A program made the position numbers and the translations under genes. The notes beneath the pieces are model-generated. The model searched no databases and was not told where the DNA came from. It worked only from the letters and a program-made list of their open reading frames with translations. From Streptomyces camelliae (GTDB lineage Bacteria > Actinomycetota > Actinomycetes > Streptomycetales > Streptomycetaceae), in assembly GCF_027625935.1 (NCBI RefSeq), contig NZ_CP115300.1, forward strand, positions 6,634,001 through 6,698,000: 64,000 nt of DNA. The letters are read 5' to 3'. Positions 55,378 to 63,800 of this stretch are shown here, one piece after another. Positions within the stretch are counted from its first letter, which is position 1, and each line of letters begins with the position of its first letter.

Positions 55378-56007
55378 TCAGCCCCTTCCGCTGACCCGCC
55401 CCTGGAGCAGCCGTGACAGGGCCGCGTGGACGTCGTCCAGGGAGCGCTCCGGCTGGAAGGACTTCCAGTCCAGCGCGGCCACCAGGACCATGCCGACCAG
55501 CGCGGCCGCTGTCAGCTGCACATCGATCTCGTCGCTGAACTCCCCGGCCGCCACGCCCTCGCGCAGCACCCCCTCGACCACCGCGACGGCCTCCTGCCGG
55601 ACCACCATCAGCGTGGACTGCCAGGCCCGGTTGGTGCGCCAGAGCTCGGCCACGTACAGCTGGGTGAAGGCGGGGTAGCGGTCGATGAAGACCAGGCCCG
55701 CGCGGACCATCGCGTCCAGCGCGTCCACCTTGCTGCCGCCCTCGCGCGCGGTGCGCTCCGCGGCCTCCTTCAGGGAGGCGGTGAGCAGGCCCACCCCGTG
55801 TCGCAGCAGCTCCTCGAAGAGGACCGACTTGCTCGCGAAGTTGTAGTAGACCGTGCCTTTCGCGACCCCGGCCCGCTCGGCGATCTCGTCCACCGTCGTC
55901 GCGGAGAAGCCCTGCTCGGCGATGAGTGTGACGGCCGCCTCGTAGAGCTTCTGCCGGGTGGCCTCGCGGCGCGTGCTGCCGCCGGACCTGGCGCTGCTGC
56001 TTTCCAT
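55378..56007 (-). CDS. TetR family transcriptional regulator
   Basis: A 209-residue repressor. The N-terminal helix-turn-helix reads LIAEQGFSATTVDEIAERAG and GTVYYNFASKSVLFEE near 26-64. The C-terminal domain binds an unknown ligand. ATG at 56007 is used; a GTG 15 bases upstream is possible. It is the last gene of the ABC-YhgE-tetR unit, and the TetR-type palindrome upstream of the ABC gene is its probable operator. Confidence 0.93.
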   Translation of the reverse strand: MESSSARSGGSTRREATRQKLYEAAVTLIAEQGFSATTVDEIAERAGVAKGTVYYNFASKSVLFEELLRHGVGLLTASLKEAAERTAREGGSKVDALDAMVRAGLVFIDRYPAFTQLYVAELWRTNRAWQSTLMVVRQEAVAVVEGVLREGVAAGEFSDEIDVQLTAAALVGMVLVAALDWKSFQPERSLDDVHAALSRLLQGRVSGRG

Positions 56008-56054
56008 GGCCCCGATTCTCACAGGTACGCGCGCGTGCCGGGTCTTCTGCCGGA

Positions 56055-58139
56055 TCACAGGCTCAGCTCCGGGTGCAGCCGGTCCAGGGTCCACACCTGG
56101 CGGCGCCGGGCCGCGAGGGCGGTCAGGGTGAGCGCCCCCGCCGTGAACGCGGCCAGCACGGCGCACGCCTGCCAGACCGGGCCGAGGCCGCCGCCGGTGA
56201 TCAGCCGGCGCAGCGCCTCGACGATGTAGCTCATCGGCAGGAACGGGTGGATCGCGGTGAAGAAACCCGGGCTGGTCTGCACGGGGTACGTGCCGCCCGC
56301 CGAGGTCAGCTGGAGCATCAGCAAGGCCAGCACCAGGATCCTGCCCGCCGCGCCGAAGCGGGCGTTCAGCCACTGGACGATCGCCCCGAAGCACGCGGTG
56401 ACCAGGAACAGGAAGCCGATCGTGCCGGCCGCACGCAGCATCTGCAGGCCGATCGCCCAGTGCAGTACGGCCATCAGCGCCGCCACCTGGAGCACGCCCA
56501 CGGCGACCACCGGCAGCCAGCCGGCGAGCGCGATCCGCCAGGCCGGCGAACCGGCCGCCAGGGCGCGCCGGTTGAGCGGCTGGATCAGCATGTAGGCCAC
56601 CATCGCGCCGACCCAGAGGGACAGCGGGATGAAGTACGGGGCGAACCCGGTGCCGTAGTTCGGCGCCTTGTGCAGGTCATGGGAGGCCAGCTGGACCGGG
56701 TCGGCCATCACGCCGGTGCGCGCGTCCCGCTCCCGCTTGTCGTAGTCCGGGATCCGCTTCGCGCCGTCGTGCAGCCCGCCGGCGAGCTTCCCGGAGCCGT
56801 CGGACAGCTTGTACAGGCCGCCGTTCAGGGTCTGGGCGCCCGTGGCCGCCGTACCGATGCCCTGGTCCAGGGTGTCGGCGCCGGTCCGGGCGGTGCCCAG
56901 CCCGGCGTGCAGCTCTTTCGCCCCGGCCGCGACCTTCTGGGCGCCGGCGTTCAGTTTGTCGATCTTCTTGACGGCGTCGTCGACGTCCTCGGCGAGGTGC
57001 GGTGCGCTCGCGGCGAGGGCGTCGGCCTGCTTCTGGAGCGTGCCGAGGTTGGCTCTCATCGTCCTCAGGTCGCCGTTCTGGTCGGCGACCAGCGTGCCGA
57101 GGTCGTCGGCGACGCCGGCCACCTCGGCGGCGGCGGTCCTGGCGCGCTTCAGGTCCGCGCAGGCCGGGTCGGGGAGCGTCGCGGTCTCGCAGCGTGCCCG
57201 GTAGACCGCGTCCAGGACGGCGGAGGAGCCGTGCGCGGTCCGGTCGGCGGCGGGCGCGAGCTTCATCAGGACGTCGAGGTTGTCCTTGACGGTCTTCGCC
57301 GAGTCGGAGAGCAGGCGCGCGGTGTCCCCGATGGTCCTGCCGTTGTCCCTCAGGAACGGTCCGGCCTTGTCGTGGACGCCGTCGACCTTGTCGGCGAGTG
57401 CCTGTGTGCCGTCGGCGACCTGCCGGGACCCGTCCTGGAGGTCACCGGCGCCCGTGTCCAGCTTCTTCAGGCCCTTGGCCAGCCTGCCGCTGCCGCTCTT
57501 GGCGTCCTTCAGCCCGTCGGCGAGGTCCTTGGAGCCCTTCTCGGCCTTCCCGATGCCGGTGTTCAGCCGGTCGGCGCCCTCGGCGGCGGTGACGGTCCTG
57601 CCGTGGATGTCGGTGAACGAGACGAAGATCTTGTCCAGGAAGGTGCGGGAGGCCTTGCTGGAGGCGGCCGAGCGCACCTCGTTGAAGACGGTCCGGGAGA
57701 TCTGGCCGACGATGTAGTTGTTCGCGTCGTTGGTGCGCACCTGAAGGGCGCCGGTCTCGGGGGCGTCGCCGGAACTGGACGCGATCCGCCTGCTGAGGTC
57801 GGCCGGCATGGTCAGCGACAGGTAGTACGTGCCGTTCTCCACGCCCGCGCGCGCCTGCGCGTCGCTCACCTCGTGCCAGTCGAAGGTCCGGCTGTCGCGC
57901 AGCCCGGCGACGATGTCGTCCCCGGCACTGATCTTCTTCCCGCCTGCCGTGGCGCCCTTGTCGTCGTTCACCAGGGCCACCGGGATGCGGTCCAGGCGGC
58001 CGTACGGGTCCCAGAACGACCACAGGTACAGGGCGCCGTAGAGCAACGGCAGCACGAGCAGCGCGACCAGGGCGGCCCGGGGCAGCTTCCCGCGCCCGAA
58101 GCGGCGCAGTTCGAGGGCGGCCAGCCTAGGCGAGCGCAT
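56055..58139 (-). CDS. YhgE/Pip-domain membrane protein (ABC-2 permease-like)
   Basis: A 694-residue membrane protein. It has one N-terminal span (about 22-44), a large extracytoplasmic domain with repeated LADGLKDAKSGSGRLAKGL-type heptads (about 170-480), and six C-terminal spans that match ABC-2 permeases (about 520-690). It resembles YhgE/Pip and the ESX-linked YukE-type export proteins of Gram-positives. ATG at 58139 overlaps the ABC ATPase stop by 14 bases. Together with the ATPase it probably forms a lipid or drug exporter; the substrate is unknown. Confidence 0.9.
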   Translation of the reverse strand: MRSPRLAALELRRFGRGKLPRAALVALLVLPLLYGALYLWSFWDPYGRLDRIPVALVNDDKGATAGGKKISAGDDIVAGLRDSRTFDWHEVSDAQARAGVENGTYYLSLTMPADLSRRIASSSGDAPETGALQVRTNDANNYIVGQISRTVFNEVRSAASSKASRTFLDKIFVSFTDIHGRTVTAAEGADRLNTGIGKAEKGSKDLADGLKDAKSGSGRLAKGLKKLDTGAGDLQDGSRQVADGTQALADKVDGVHDKAGPFLRDNGRTIGDTARLLSDSAKTVKDNLDVLMKLAPAADRTAHGSSAVLDAVYRARCETATLPDPACADLKRARTAAAEVAGVADDLGTLVADQNGDLRTMRANLGTLQKQADALAASAPHLAEDVDDAVKKIDKLNAGAQKVAAGAKELHAGLGTARTGADTLDQGIGTAATGAQTLNGGLYKLSDGSGKLAGGLHDGAKRIPDYDKRERDARTGVMADPVQLASHDLHKAPNYGTGFAPYFIPLSLWVGAMVAYMLIQPLNRRALAAGSPAWRIALAGWLPVVAVGVLQVAALMAVLHWAIGLQMLRAAGTIGFLFLVTACFGAIVQWLNARFGAAGRILVLALLMLQLTSAGGTYPVQTSPGFFTAIHPFLPMSYIVEALRRLITGGGLGPVWQACAVLAAFTAGALTLTALAARRRQVWTLDRLHPELSL

Positions 58140-58908
58140 CGGCGTCCTCCTTCGGGCCGCTCCGCTCGGCACTGGTCCCGTCCGTCCCGCCCATGCGTAC
58201 GGCCAGGCAGTCCGCGGGCGCGGTGCGGCAGACGGCCGCCACCGTCGTCCCCGCGCGCGTGAGGGAGCGCAGCAGGTCCCAGGCCTCGGCGCGTTCGGCG
58301 TCCGAGAGCCCGAGATCGATGTCGTCGACACCGATCAGGCCGGGCCGGCCGAGCAGGGCCAGCGCGATGGACAGGCGCAGTTCCTGGAGCCGCTCCAGGT
58401 CGCGTACGGCCGTGCGGGAGCCCTTGGGCAGCGTCTCCAGGTCGAGCCCGGCGGCGGCCAGGGCGGCGTCGACGCGCAGCCGCGCCTCGTGCACGCGCTG
58501 GGTGCGGGGGCGCAGCAGATCGCGCAGGGAGTCGCCGAACCGGCTCTGCAGCAGCGCGCGTTCACGCAGATGCTCGCCGACGGTCAGGGCCGGCTCCAGG
58601 TCCGTCACCCCGGCCACGTTGGCCACGGCGCTGGTCCGGCGCAGAGCGGCCATGCGCCTCGGGAGGGCGAGCCCGCCGACGGCGGCCGTGCCCTCGGTGG
58701 GCTTCATCCGCCCGGTGAGTGCGAGCAGCAGGCTCGTGCGGCCGGAGCCGGACGGTCCCTCGATCGCGATGAGCGAGCCGGGCCTCGCGCCGAGGGTGAT
58801 ACCGCGGAAGGCCCACCCCCGCGGTCCCCTGAGCCCGAGGCCCTCGACCGTGACGTCCACGCCGTGCGCGCCGTCCATGCCGTCCGCCATGCCTTTCATG
58901 CCGTCCAC
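58126..58908 (-). CDS. ABC transporter ATP-binding protein with degenerate motifs
   Basis: A 260-residue ABC-type ATPase. Walker A is GPSGSGRTS near 51-59. The usual LSGGQ signature is not recognisable (the region reads VRDLERLQELRLSIALAL) and Walker B ends LIGVDDID, lacking the catalytic Glu after Asp. It may therefore hydrolyse ATP poorly or work as a regulatory subunit. It starts the operon with the YhgE-like permease and tetR. The N-terminal Met/Gly-rich run may include an over-called start. Confidence 0.8.
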   Translation of the reverse strand: MDGMKGMADGMDGAHGVDVTVEGLGLRGPRGWAFRGITLGARPGSLIAIEGPSGSGRTSLLLALTGRMKPTEGTAAVGGLALPRRMAALRRTSAVANVAGVTDLEPALTVGEHLRERALLQSRFGDSLRDLLRPRTQRVHEARLRVDAALAAAGLDLETLPKGSRTAVRDLERLQELRLSIALALLGRPGLIGVDDIDLGLSDAERAEAWDLLRSLTRAGTTVAAVCRTAPADCLAVRMGGTDGTSAERSGPKEDADALA

Positions 58909-58932
58909 AGGCCCCCTGCCTGATCCCCGTGT

Positions 58933-58958
58933 TTTTGAACTGACTGGTCAGTGCAAAA
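58933..58958. promoter_or_regulatory. TetR-type operator upstream of the ABC-YhgE-tetR operon
   Basis: ACTGAC (58939-58944), TG, GTCAGT (58947-58952) is perfect; with TTTTG and CAAAA flanks and one unpaired position each side it makes a 26-bp imperfect palindrome. It is about 25 bases from the ABC gene start. Confidence 0.7.
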
Positions 58959-59088
58959 GTACGCCCGAACCTACGAGCGAGGCAAAACCGCAGGTCAGAT
59001 CGGATTGTCAGTGGCATACCGCACGATGAGCACATACGGCACACCCCGTGTGAGGGCGTGCCGTCACCCAGACGACAGGAGGTTCGTC

Positions 59089-59649
59089 ATGGCCAACCCG
59101 TCCGCCGCCGCCCGCCGGCGCCGCGCCACCGGCCCTGCCCCCTCACTGACCGGCCCGGCGAGCGACGTGCACCCCGTGCTCCGCCGGACCACGGCCCCGC
59201 CCGCCGCCCTCGACCTGCTCGCCCAGGCCCGCGCCGGACTGGCGGAGGCCGCCGTGCTGGACACGCCGAACGAGCGCTATGCCACGGCCCACCTCGCCGC
59301 CCTGCGCACCGCCGCCGCCGTGCTCGCCGCCCGGGGCCGGCCCGAGACCAACCCGCGCCGCCGTGCCCGGATCCGCAGCGCCTGGGAAGTACTGCCCGAG
59401 ATCGCCCCCGAACTGACCGAGTGGAGCGCCCTGTTCGCCGCCGGGGCCGCCCGCCGCGCCCGCGCGGAGGCCGGCATCCAGGGCGCGGCGGGACAGCGCG
59501 ACGCCGACGACCTGATACGCGACGTCGAGATGTTCCTGCGCATCGTGGAGCGGCTGCTCGTCCTCCAGCCCGTCCTGCCCCAGCCCCGCAGGGACACGGG
59601 GGAACCGCCGGGTGCGAATGCCCCGGGTGACCTTCCGGACGCGGGCTGA
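59089..59649 (+). CDS. SAV_6107-family HEPN domain protein
   Basis: A 186-residue protein with an all-helical HEPN-like domain (LDLLAQARAGLAEAAVLDTPNERYATAHLAALRTAAAV, about 40-80) and a basic N-terminus (RRRRATGP). HEPN domains are common in RNases and toxin-like proteins, but the RXXXH catalytic motif is not evident here. ATG at 59089 follows AGGAGG. Its stop lies 25 bases before copy B of the structured repeat. Function unknown. Confidence 0.85.
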   Translation: MANPSAAARRRRATGPAPSLTGPASDVHPVLRRTTAPPAALDLLAQARAGLAEAAVLDTPNERYATAHLAALRTAAAVLAARGRPETNPRRRARIRSAWEVLPEIAPELTEWSALFAAGAARRARAEAGIQGAAGQRDADDLIRDVEMFLRIVERLLVLQPVLPQPRRDTGEPPGANAPGDLPDAG

Positions 59650-59674
59650 CCACGGGCCGGAGTGAGCCGGAGGG

Positions 59675-59770
59675 GTGCGCCGGTGCCGAGAGCGCGAGTG
59701 CGCGGAGGCCCGAAGGGTTGAGCACGGTCGGGCTCTCGACACCGGCTGAGAGCGCCCCGGAGGCGAACGA
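59675..59770 (+). repeat. Dispersed structured repeat, copy B (before the methyltransferase gene)
   Basis: Second copy of the element at 35221-35315 in the same orientation. An outer GCCGGTG/CACCGGC stem (59679-59685 with 59740-59746) is perfect in this copy, and the inner CGAGAGC/GCTCTCG stem is kept, while copy A keeps a longer inner stem; changes on both arms suggest selection for pairing. It ends 51 bases before the promoter at 59821. Confidence 0.72.
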
Positions 59771-59820
59771 TCCAAAGGGCTGCCCGGCGGGCGAGACGTA
59801 CCGCGACCTACCCGGCCACG

Positions 59821-59851
59821 GTGACCGGCAGGGCGCCGGAGGCAATAGGGT
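59821..59851 (+). promoter_or_regulatory. Promoter of the methyltransferase gene
   Basis: GTGACC (59821-59826), 19 bases, TAGGGT (59846-59851). The start chosen is 44 bases downstream with its own ribosome site. Confidence 0.5.
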
Positions 59852-59894
59852 GGAGATGCCTGAAGCCTTCCGTCCCGCCGAGGAGTCAACTGCC

Positions 59895-60665
59895 GTGTCG
59901 GACCCCTTGCGCCCCCGCGCCTCTCTCCGTACCGCCGTGGTCTGGGAGGTCCTCCAGGACGCCCTCGACCGCCGGGTCAAGGCCACGGGACGGGAGTCGC
60001 TGGACGTCCTCGACACCGGGGGCGGCAGCGGCAACTTCGCCGTGCCCCTCGCGAGGCTCGGCCACCACGTCACCGTGGTCGACCCCAGCCCCAACGCGCT
60101 GTTCGCACTGGAGCGCCGGACCGCCGAGGCCGGCGTCGCCGACCGGGTCCGGGGCGTCCAGGGCGACGCGCACGGCCTGTTCGACGTGGTGGAGCGCGGC
60201 GGCTACGACGTCGTGCTGTGCCACGGCGTCCTGGAGTACGTCGACGACCCGGCCGAGGGCGTGCGCAACGCGGTCGCCGCACTGCGCTCCGAGGGCGTCC
60301 TCAGCCTGCTCGCCGCCGGCCTCGGCGGCGCCGTGCTCGCCCGCGCCCTCGCCGGGCACTTCACGGAGGCCCGGCAGGCGCTGCAGGACCCCGACGGCCG
60401 CTGGGGCACCGGCGACCCGATGCCGCGCCGGTTCACCGCCGAGCAGCTCACCGCGCTGGTCGAGGGCGCGGGCCTGACCGTCGGCGCCGTGCACGGCGTG
60501 CGGGTCTTCGCCGACCTCGTGCCCGGCGTCCTGGTGGACACCGAGCCCAGCGCCCTCGACGCCCTCCTCAAGCTGGAGGCCGCCGCGGCCGAGCTGCCCG
60601 CGTTCCACTCCGTCGCCACCCAGCTCCATGTGCTCGGCGAGACACCGGGTGCCGCCAGGGCCTGA
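59895..60665 (+). CDS. Class I SAM-dependent methyltransferase
   Basis: A 256-residue methyltransferase of Rossmann type. SAM motif I is LDTGGGSGNFAVPL near 40-53, with a second acidic strand VTVVDPSPNA and motif VVLCHGVLEYV. GTG at 59895 has GAGGAG 10 bases upstream and is preferred; ATG at 59856 lies too close to its purine run. Substrate is unknown. A hairpin follows the stop, and the structured repeat precedes the promoter. Confidence 0.87.
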   Translation: MSDPLRPRASLRTAVVWEVLQDALDRRVKATGRESLDVLDTGGGSGNFAVPLARLGHHVTVVDPSPNALFALERRTAEAGVADRVRGVQGDAHGLFDVVERGGYDVVLCHGVLEYVDDPAEGVRNAVAALRSEGVLSLLAAGLGGAVLARALAGHFTEARQALQDPDGRWGTGDPMPRRFTAEQLTALVEGAGLTVGAVHGVRVFADLVPGVLVDTEPSALDALLKLEAAAAELPAFHSVATQLHVLGETPGAARA

Positions 60666-60723
60666 ACACACGGCCGGGATCCGCCGCTGATCAGGGCATC
60701 GACGGCGGATGGAGTACGACACA

Positions 60724-60745
60724 AGACCCCCCGATCGAGGGGTTT
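60724..60745 (+). terminator. Terminator-like hairpin after the methyltransferase gene
   Basis: A short CCCC/GGGG stem (extended by AAGA with TTT) with TTTGCG after it. Confidence 0.5.
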
Positions 60746-60865
60746 GCGCCGTATGATCGAGGTGCACCACCCGGCATGACGGGTCGGCCGCAGGGGAATG
60801 GAAGCCTCAGCGAGCCGGGACGGCCATGACGGACTCCGGTTGGCCAACTGGCGTAGAGGGGCGGG

Positions 60866-60894
60866 TTTCACGGGGGCGATTCCCTGCCTATCCT
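60866..60894 (+). promoter_or_regulatory. Promoter of the DUF3040 gene
   Basis: TTTCAC (60866-60871), 17 bases, TATCCT (60889-60894), 49 bases before the start. The rest of 60746-60943 shows no gene. Confidence 0.5.
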
Positions 60895-60943
60895 GAAGGG
60901 ACCCCCCGGGTCGCCCCGGCGACTGCACGATGAGGAGGACTCC

Positions 60944-61327
60944 GTGCCGCTCTCGGAGCACGAGCAGCGAATGCTTGAGCAGATGGAGCGAGCGCTGTAC
61001 GCCGAAGATCCCAAGTTCGCGTCGGCGCTTGAGGGAAGCGGGCTGCGGACGTATACCCGGCGTCGGGTCTACCAGGCGGTCGCAGGCTTCCTCGTGGGTA
61101 TCGCGCTCCTCATGGCCGGAATGGTCGCGCAGCTGATCTGGGTCAGTGTGGTGGGTTTCCTCGTCATGCTGGGCTGCGCCGTACTCGCCGTCACCGGCTG
61201 GCGCAAGGCGCCGAAGCCGGGCGAGCAGCCCGCGGGCGCCGTTCGCCGGCAGGCGCGTCCGAAGCGCTCCATGATGGACCGGATCGAGGAGCGCTGGCAG
61301 CGCCGCCGCGACGAACAGGGCCACTAG
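60944..61327 (+). CDS. DUF3040 membrane protein
   Basis: A 127-residue actinobacterial membrane protein. It begins MPLSEHEQRMLEQMERALYAEDPKF, the DUF3040 N-terminal signature, followed by two spans (about 44-66 and 70-88) and a basic C-terminal tail. GTG at 60944 follows GAGGAGG. Members are common near the division/cell-wall cluster of streptomycetes; the exact job is unknown. Confidence 0.9.
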   Translation: MPLSEHEQRMLEQMERALYAEDPKFASALEGSGLRTYTRRRVYQAVAGFLVGIALLMAGMVAQLIWVSVVGFLVMLGCAVLAVTGWRKAPKPGEQPAGAVRRQARPKRSMMDRIEERWQRRRDEQGH

Positions 61328-61360
61328 CGCCGTCCGGCGGATTTCCGCCGACACCGACAG

Positions 61361-61409
61361 ACAACGTGTGAGGGGCGACCACCCGAAGTGGTCGCCCCTC
61401 ACACGTTGT
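61361..61409. terminator. Bidirectional terminator with 22-bp arms
   Basis: The 22-base arms at 61361-61382 and 61388-61409 are perfectly complementary around CCGAA. It lies between the convergent DUF3040 and transglutaminase genes. Confidence 0.9.
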
Positions 61410-61415
61410 CGCGTC

Positions 61416-63800
61416 TCAGCTCTGCTGCTCGGACGGCCGCCGCAGGCTTGGCCTCGCCGACGCCACCCGGGACCGCAGCGCCGACCAGCGGGCCGACAGC
61501 GCCCACAGCACCCGCACCGACGAGCGGGGCAGGAACAGCGCCCGCAGCCGCGCCCCCGTACCGACCGCGCCGCGCAGCCCCTCGATCACCCGGCGCACAT
61601 CCTCCGCCGCACCCGCCGCCGGGCGCGGTCGCGGTGCGTACAGCACCTGCTCCACCGCGTCCGCCACCCGGTGCACCGCGGCACCGGCGGCCGGATCCAG
61701 CTCGCCGAGCCGGACGATCCGGTCGGCCGCTCTGCGCGGAGTCAGCGACTCGTCCGGCACGATGCCGTGGTCCCAGGCACTGTCCGTCAGCTCCTGCCAG
61801 GCGGCCAGGGTGTGCGCCGCCGCGCCCTCCTCGGTCCGGGCGTGCGCCCCCAGCCGCACCGAGCGTACCCGCGCCCGCCACAGCAGCGGCGACAGGGGAA
61901 GGGCCGGCACCACGAGGGCGGCCAGCCCGATCAGCACGGCCCACCAGGGGCCCGTGCCCCCGCCGCCGCTGTGCGGGGCAGCCGCTGCGGACGCGGTGTC
62001 GCAGCCGGCCGGCTCGGCCGGCTGGGCCGTGCAGCTCTGGCTCGGGGAGGCCGCCGCCGAGGGCGCCGTGGACGTCTGGTGTGACGGCAGTTCCTGGTCC
62101 GGCAGCGAGGTGCCCGGCGTGTCCGACACCGTGTACGACGGGGTGGTGCCCCGGGTCGGGGTCGGCTCGAAGCGGGTCCAGCCCACCCCCTCGAAGTACA
62201 GCTCGGGCCAGGCGTGCGCGTCCTTCTGGTTCACCGTGACCGTGCCGTCGCCCTGCGGGGTGCCCGGGGCGAAGCCCACCGCGACGCGGGCCGGGATGCC
62301 GAGGGTGCGGGCCATCGCCGCCATGGCGAACGAGAAGTGGACGCAGAAGCCCTGCTTCTTCTTCAGGAAGGTCGCGATGGCGCCCGGCCCGCGGCCGACC
62401 TCGACCCGGGTGTCGTACTGGAAGCCGCCCGTGACCGCGAAGTAGTCCTGGAGCTTGACCGCTTCCTCGTAGTGGTTGCGGGCGCCCGCGGTGATCTGCC
62501 GGGCGGTCTGGGCCACGACCTTCGGCACCGCGGACGGCACCTGGGTGTACGCGCGCTTCAGGTCCGCCGGCGGCTCCGGCGCCGAGGCCAGCTGCTCGGC
62601 CGTCGGCTGCACGTTCAGGCTGGTCACCTGGTACGTCTCACCGCGCGTGGTCTGGCCGTGGTCGCCCACGAGGGTCATGCCCACGGGCTCGTAGCGCCAG
62701 CGGCCGGCGATGTTGACACCGCTCGGCGGGTACGGCATCGGCAGCCAGTCCTGGGCGTAGTCGTCCGCCGCCGAGATCGTCGTCGTCACCGTGTCCCGCC
62801 TGACGTCCTGGCTCAGGCCGAGGGGCGAGGGGAACGTGTCCGGCACGCCGACGATGCGCCGCTGGGTCGGCTTCCAGGTGGTCCCGTCGAAGTCGTCCAG
62901 GGAGACGATCCGCAGATACAGGTCCGAGACGTCGTTCGAGCTGGTCTTCAGGGACAGCACCTGGCGGTCGTTGTTCGTGTTCAGGCTGTCGCGCAGCGAC
63001 ACCAGCGGGTTGACCGCGGAGATCGTGCCCCCGTTGCCGTCGCCCCTGCCGATTCCGGTGCCGGCGACGCCCAGCAGGCCGCCGCTCATCGCGGGCAGGG
63101 CGAGCGGCACCAGCAGGGCCACCCCGAGCGCGACCGCGCCGATCCGGCGTCCGGTGCGCACCGGGGCCACCGCGCCGCCGTCCGGGGCGCCGGGTGAGCC
63201 GGGCCCGGCGGCGAAGACCCGGCCCCACTGCGCCAGCCGGTCCCGGCCCTCGGCGAGCAGCAGCATCAGATAGCCGGCCGCTGCCACCAGGAACCACAGC
63301 CAGTCGGCCCCGCCGTCGGACAGCCCGGCGGCCACCGAGTACAGCGCGAGCAGCGGCAGACCGGCCGGGGCCGCGCTGCGGAAGGTCACCGCGAGCGTGT
63401 CCACCAGCAGCCCGATACCCAGGACGCCGCCGATCAGCATCAGCTTGATGCCCTCGGTGAGCGGCGCCGGTATCGCGTACTCGCTGACGTCGGTGGAGCC
63501 CTGCTGGAGCAGGTCGGTCAGATGCCGGAAGGCCCCCGGGCCGGGGATCAGCCCGAGGACCGCCTGCTGCCGTGCGAAGACCAGGGTCAGCAGGACCACG
63601 GTGACCAGCACCTGCGCGATCACGGTCAGCGGCCGGCCGAGCGGCACCCGGCGGGCCGCCGCGCCCACCCCGGTCTGCACGGCGATCAGCGGGATCAGCT
63701 GCAGCAGCCAGGTCGGCTCGGCCACCAGCGGCAGCAGCGCGCAGGAGGTCATCAGCGTGGCCGCGGCGGCGCACAGCGCCAGTCGTGCCCGCCCGCTCAT
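61416..63800 (-). CDS. Transglutaminase-domain membrane protein (DUF3488/DUF4129 type)
   Basis: A 794-residue membrane protein with about six N-terminal spans (about 5-205), an extracytoplasmic transglutaminase-like domain (about 420-545), one more span near 617-637 and a DUF4129 C-terminal domain. The Cys-His pair is visible: Cys486 in GFCVHFSFAM and His529 in DAHAWPEL; the place of the usual Asp (W..FDPT) is Glu in WTRFEPT. It overlaps the DUF58 gene as ATGA. Such pairs with MoxR ATPases are widespread in actinobacteria; no MoxR gene is in the window. Confidence 0.92.
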   Translation of the reverse strand: MSGRARLALCAAAATLMTSCALLPLVAEPTWLLQLIPLIAVQTGVGAAARRVPLGRPLTVIAQVLVTVVLLTLVFARQQAVLGLIPGPGAFRHLTDLLQQGSTDVSEYAIPAPLTEGIKLMLIGGVLGIGLLVDTLAVTFRSAAPAGLPLLALYSVAAGLSDGGADWLWFLVAAAGYLMLLLAEGRDRLAQWGRVFAAGPGSPGAPDGGAVAPVRTGRRIGAVALGVALLVPLALPAMSGGLLGVAGTGIGRGDGNGGTISAVNPLVSLRDSLNTNNDRQVLSLKTSSNDVSDLYLRIVSLDDFDGTTWKPTQRRIVGVPDTFPSPLGLSQDVRRDTVTTTISAADDYAQDWLPMPYPPSGVNIAGRWRYEPVGMTLVGDHGQTTRGETYQVTSLNVQPTAEQLASAPEPPADLKRAYTQVPSAVPKVVAQTARQITAGARNHYEEAVKLQDYFAVTGGFQYDTRVEVGRGPGAIATFLKKKQGFCVHFSFAMAAMARTLGIPARVAVGFAPGTPQGDGTVTVNQKDAHAWPELYFEGVGWTRFEPTPTRGTTPSYTVSDTPGTSLPDQELPSHQTSTAPSAAASPSQSCTAQPAEPAGCDTASAAAAPHSGGGGTGPWWAVLIGLAALVVPALPLSPLLWRARVRSVRLGAHARTEEGAAAHTLAAWQELTDSAWDHGIVPDESLTPRRAADRIVRLGELDPAAGAAVHRVADAVEQVLYAPRPRPAAGAAEDVRRVIEGLRGAVGTGARLRALFLPRSSVRVLWALSARWSALRSRVASARPSLRRPSEQQS

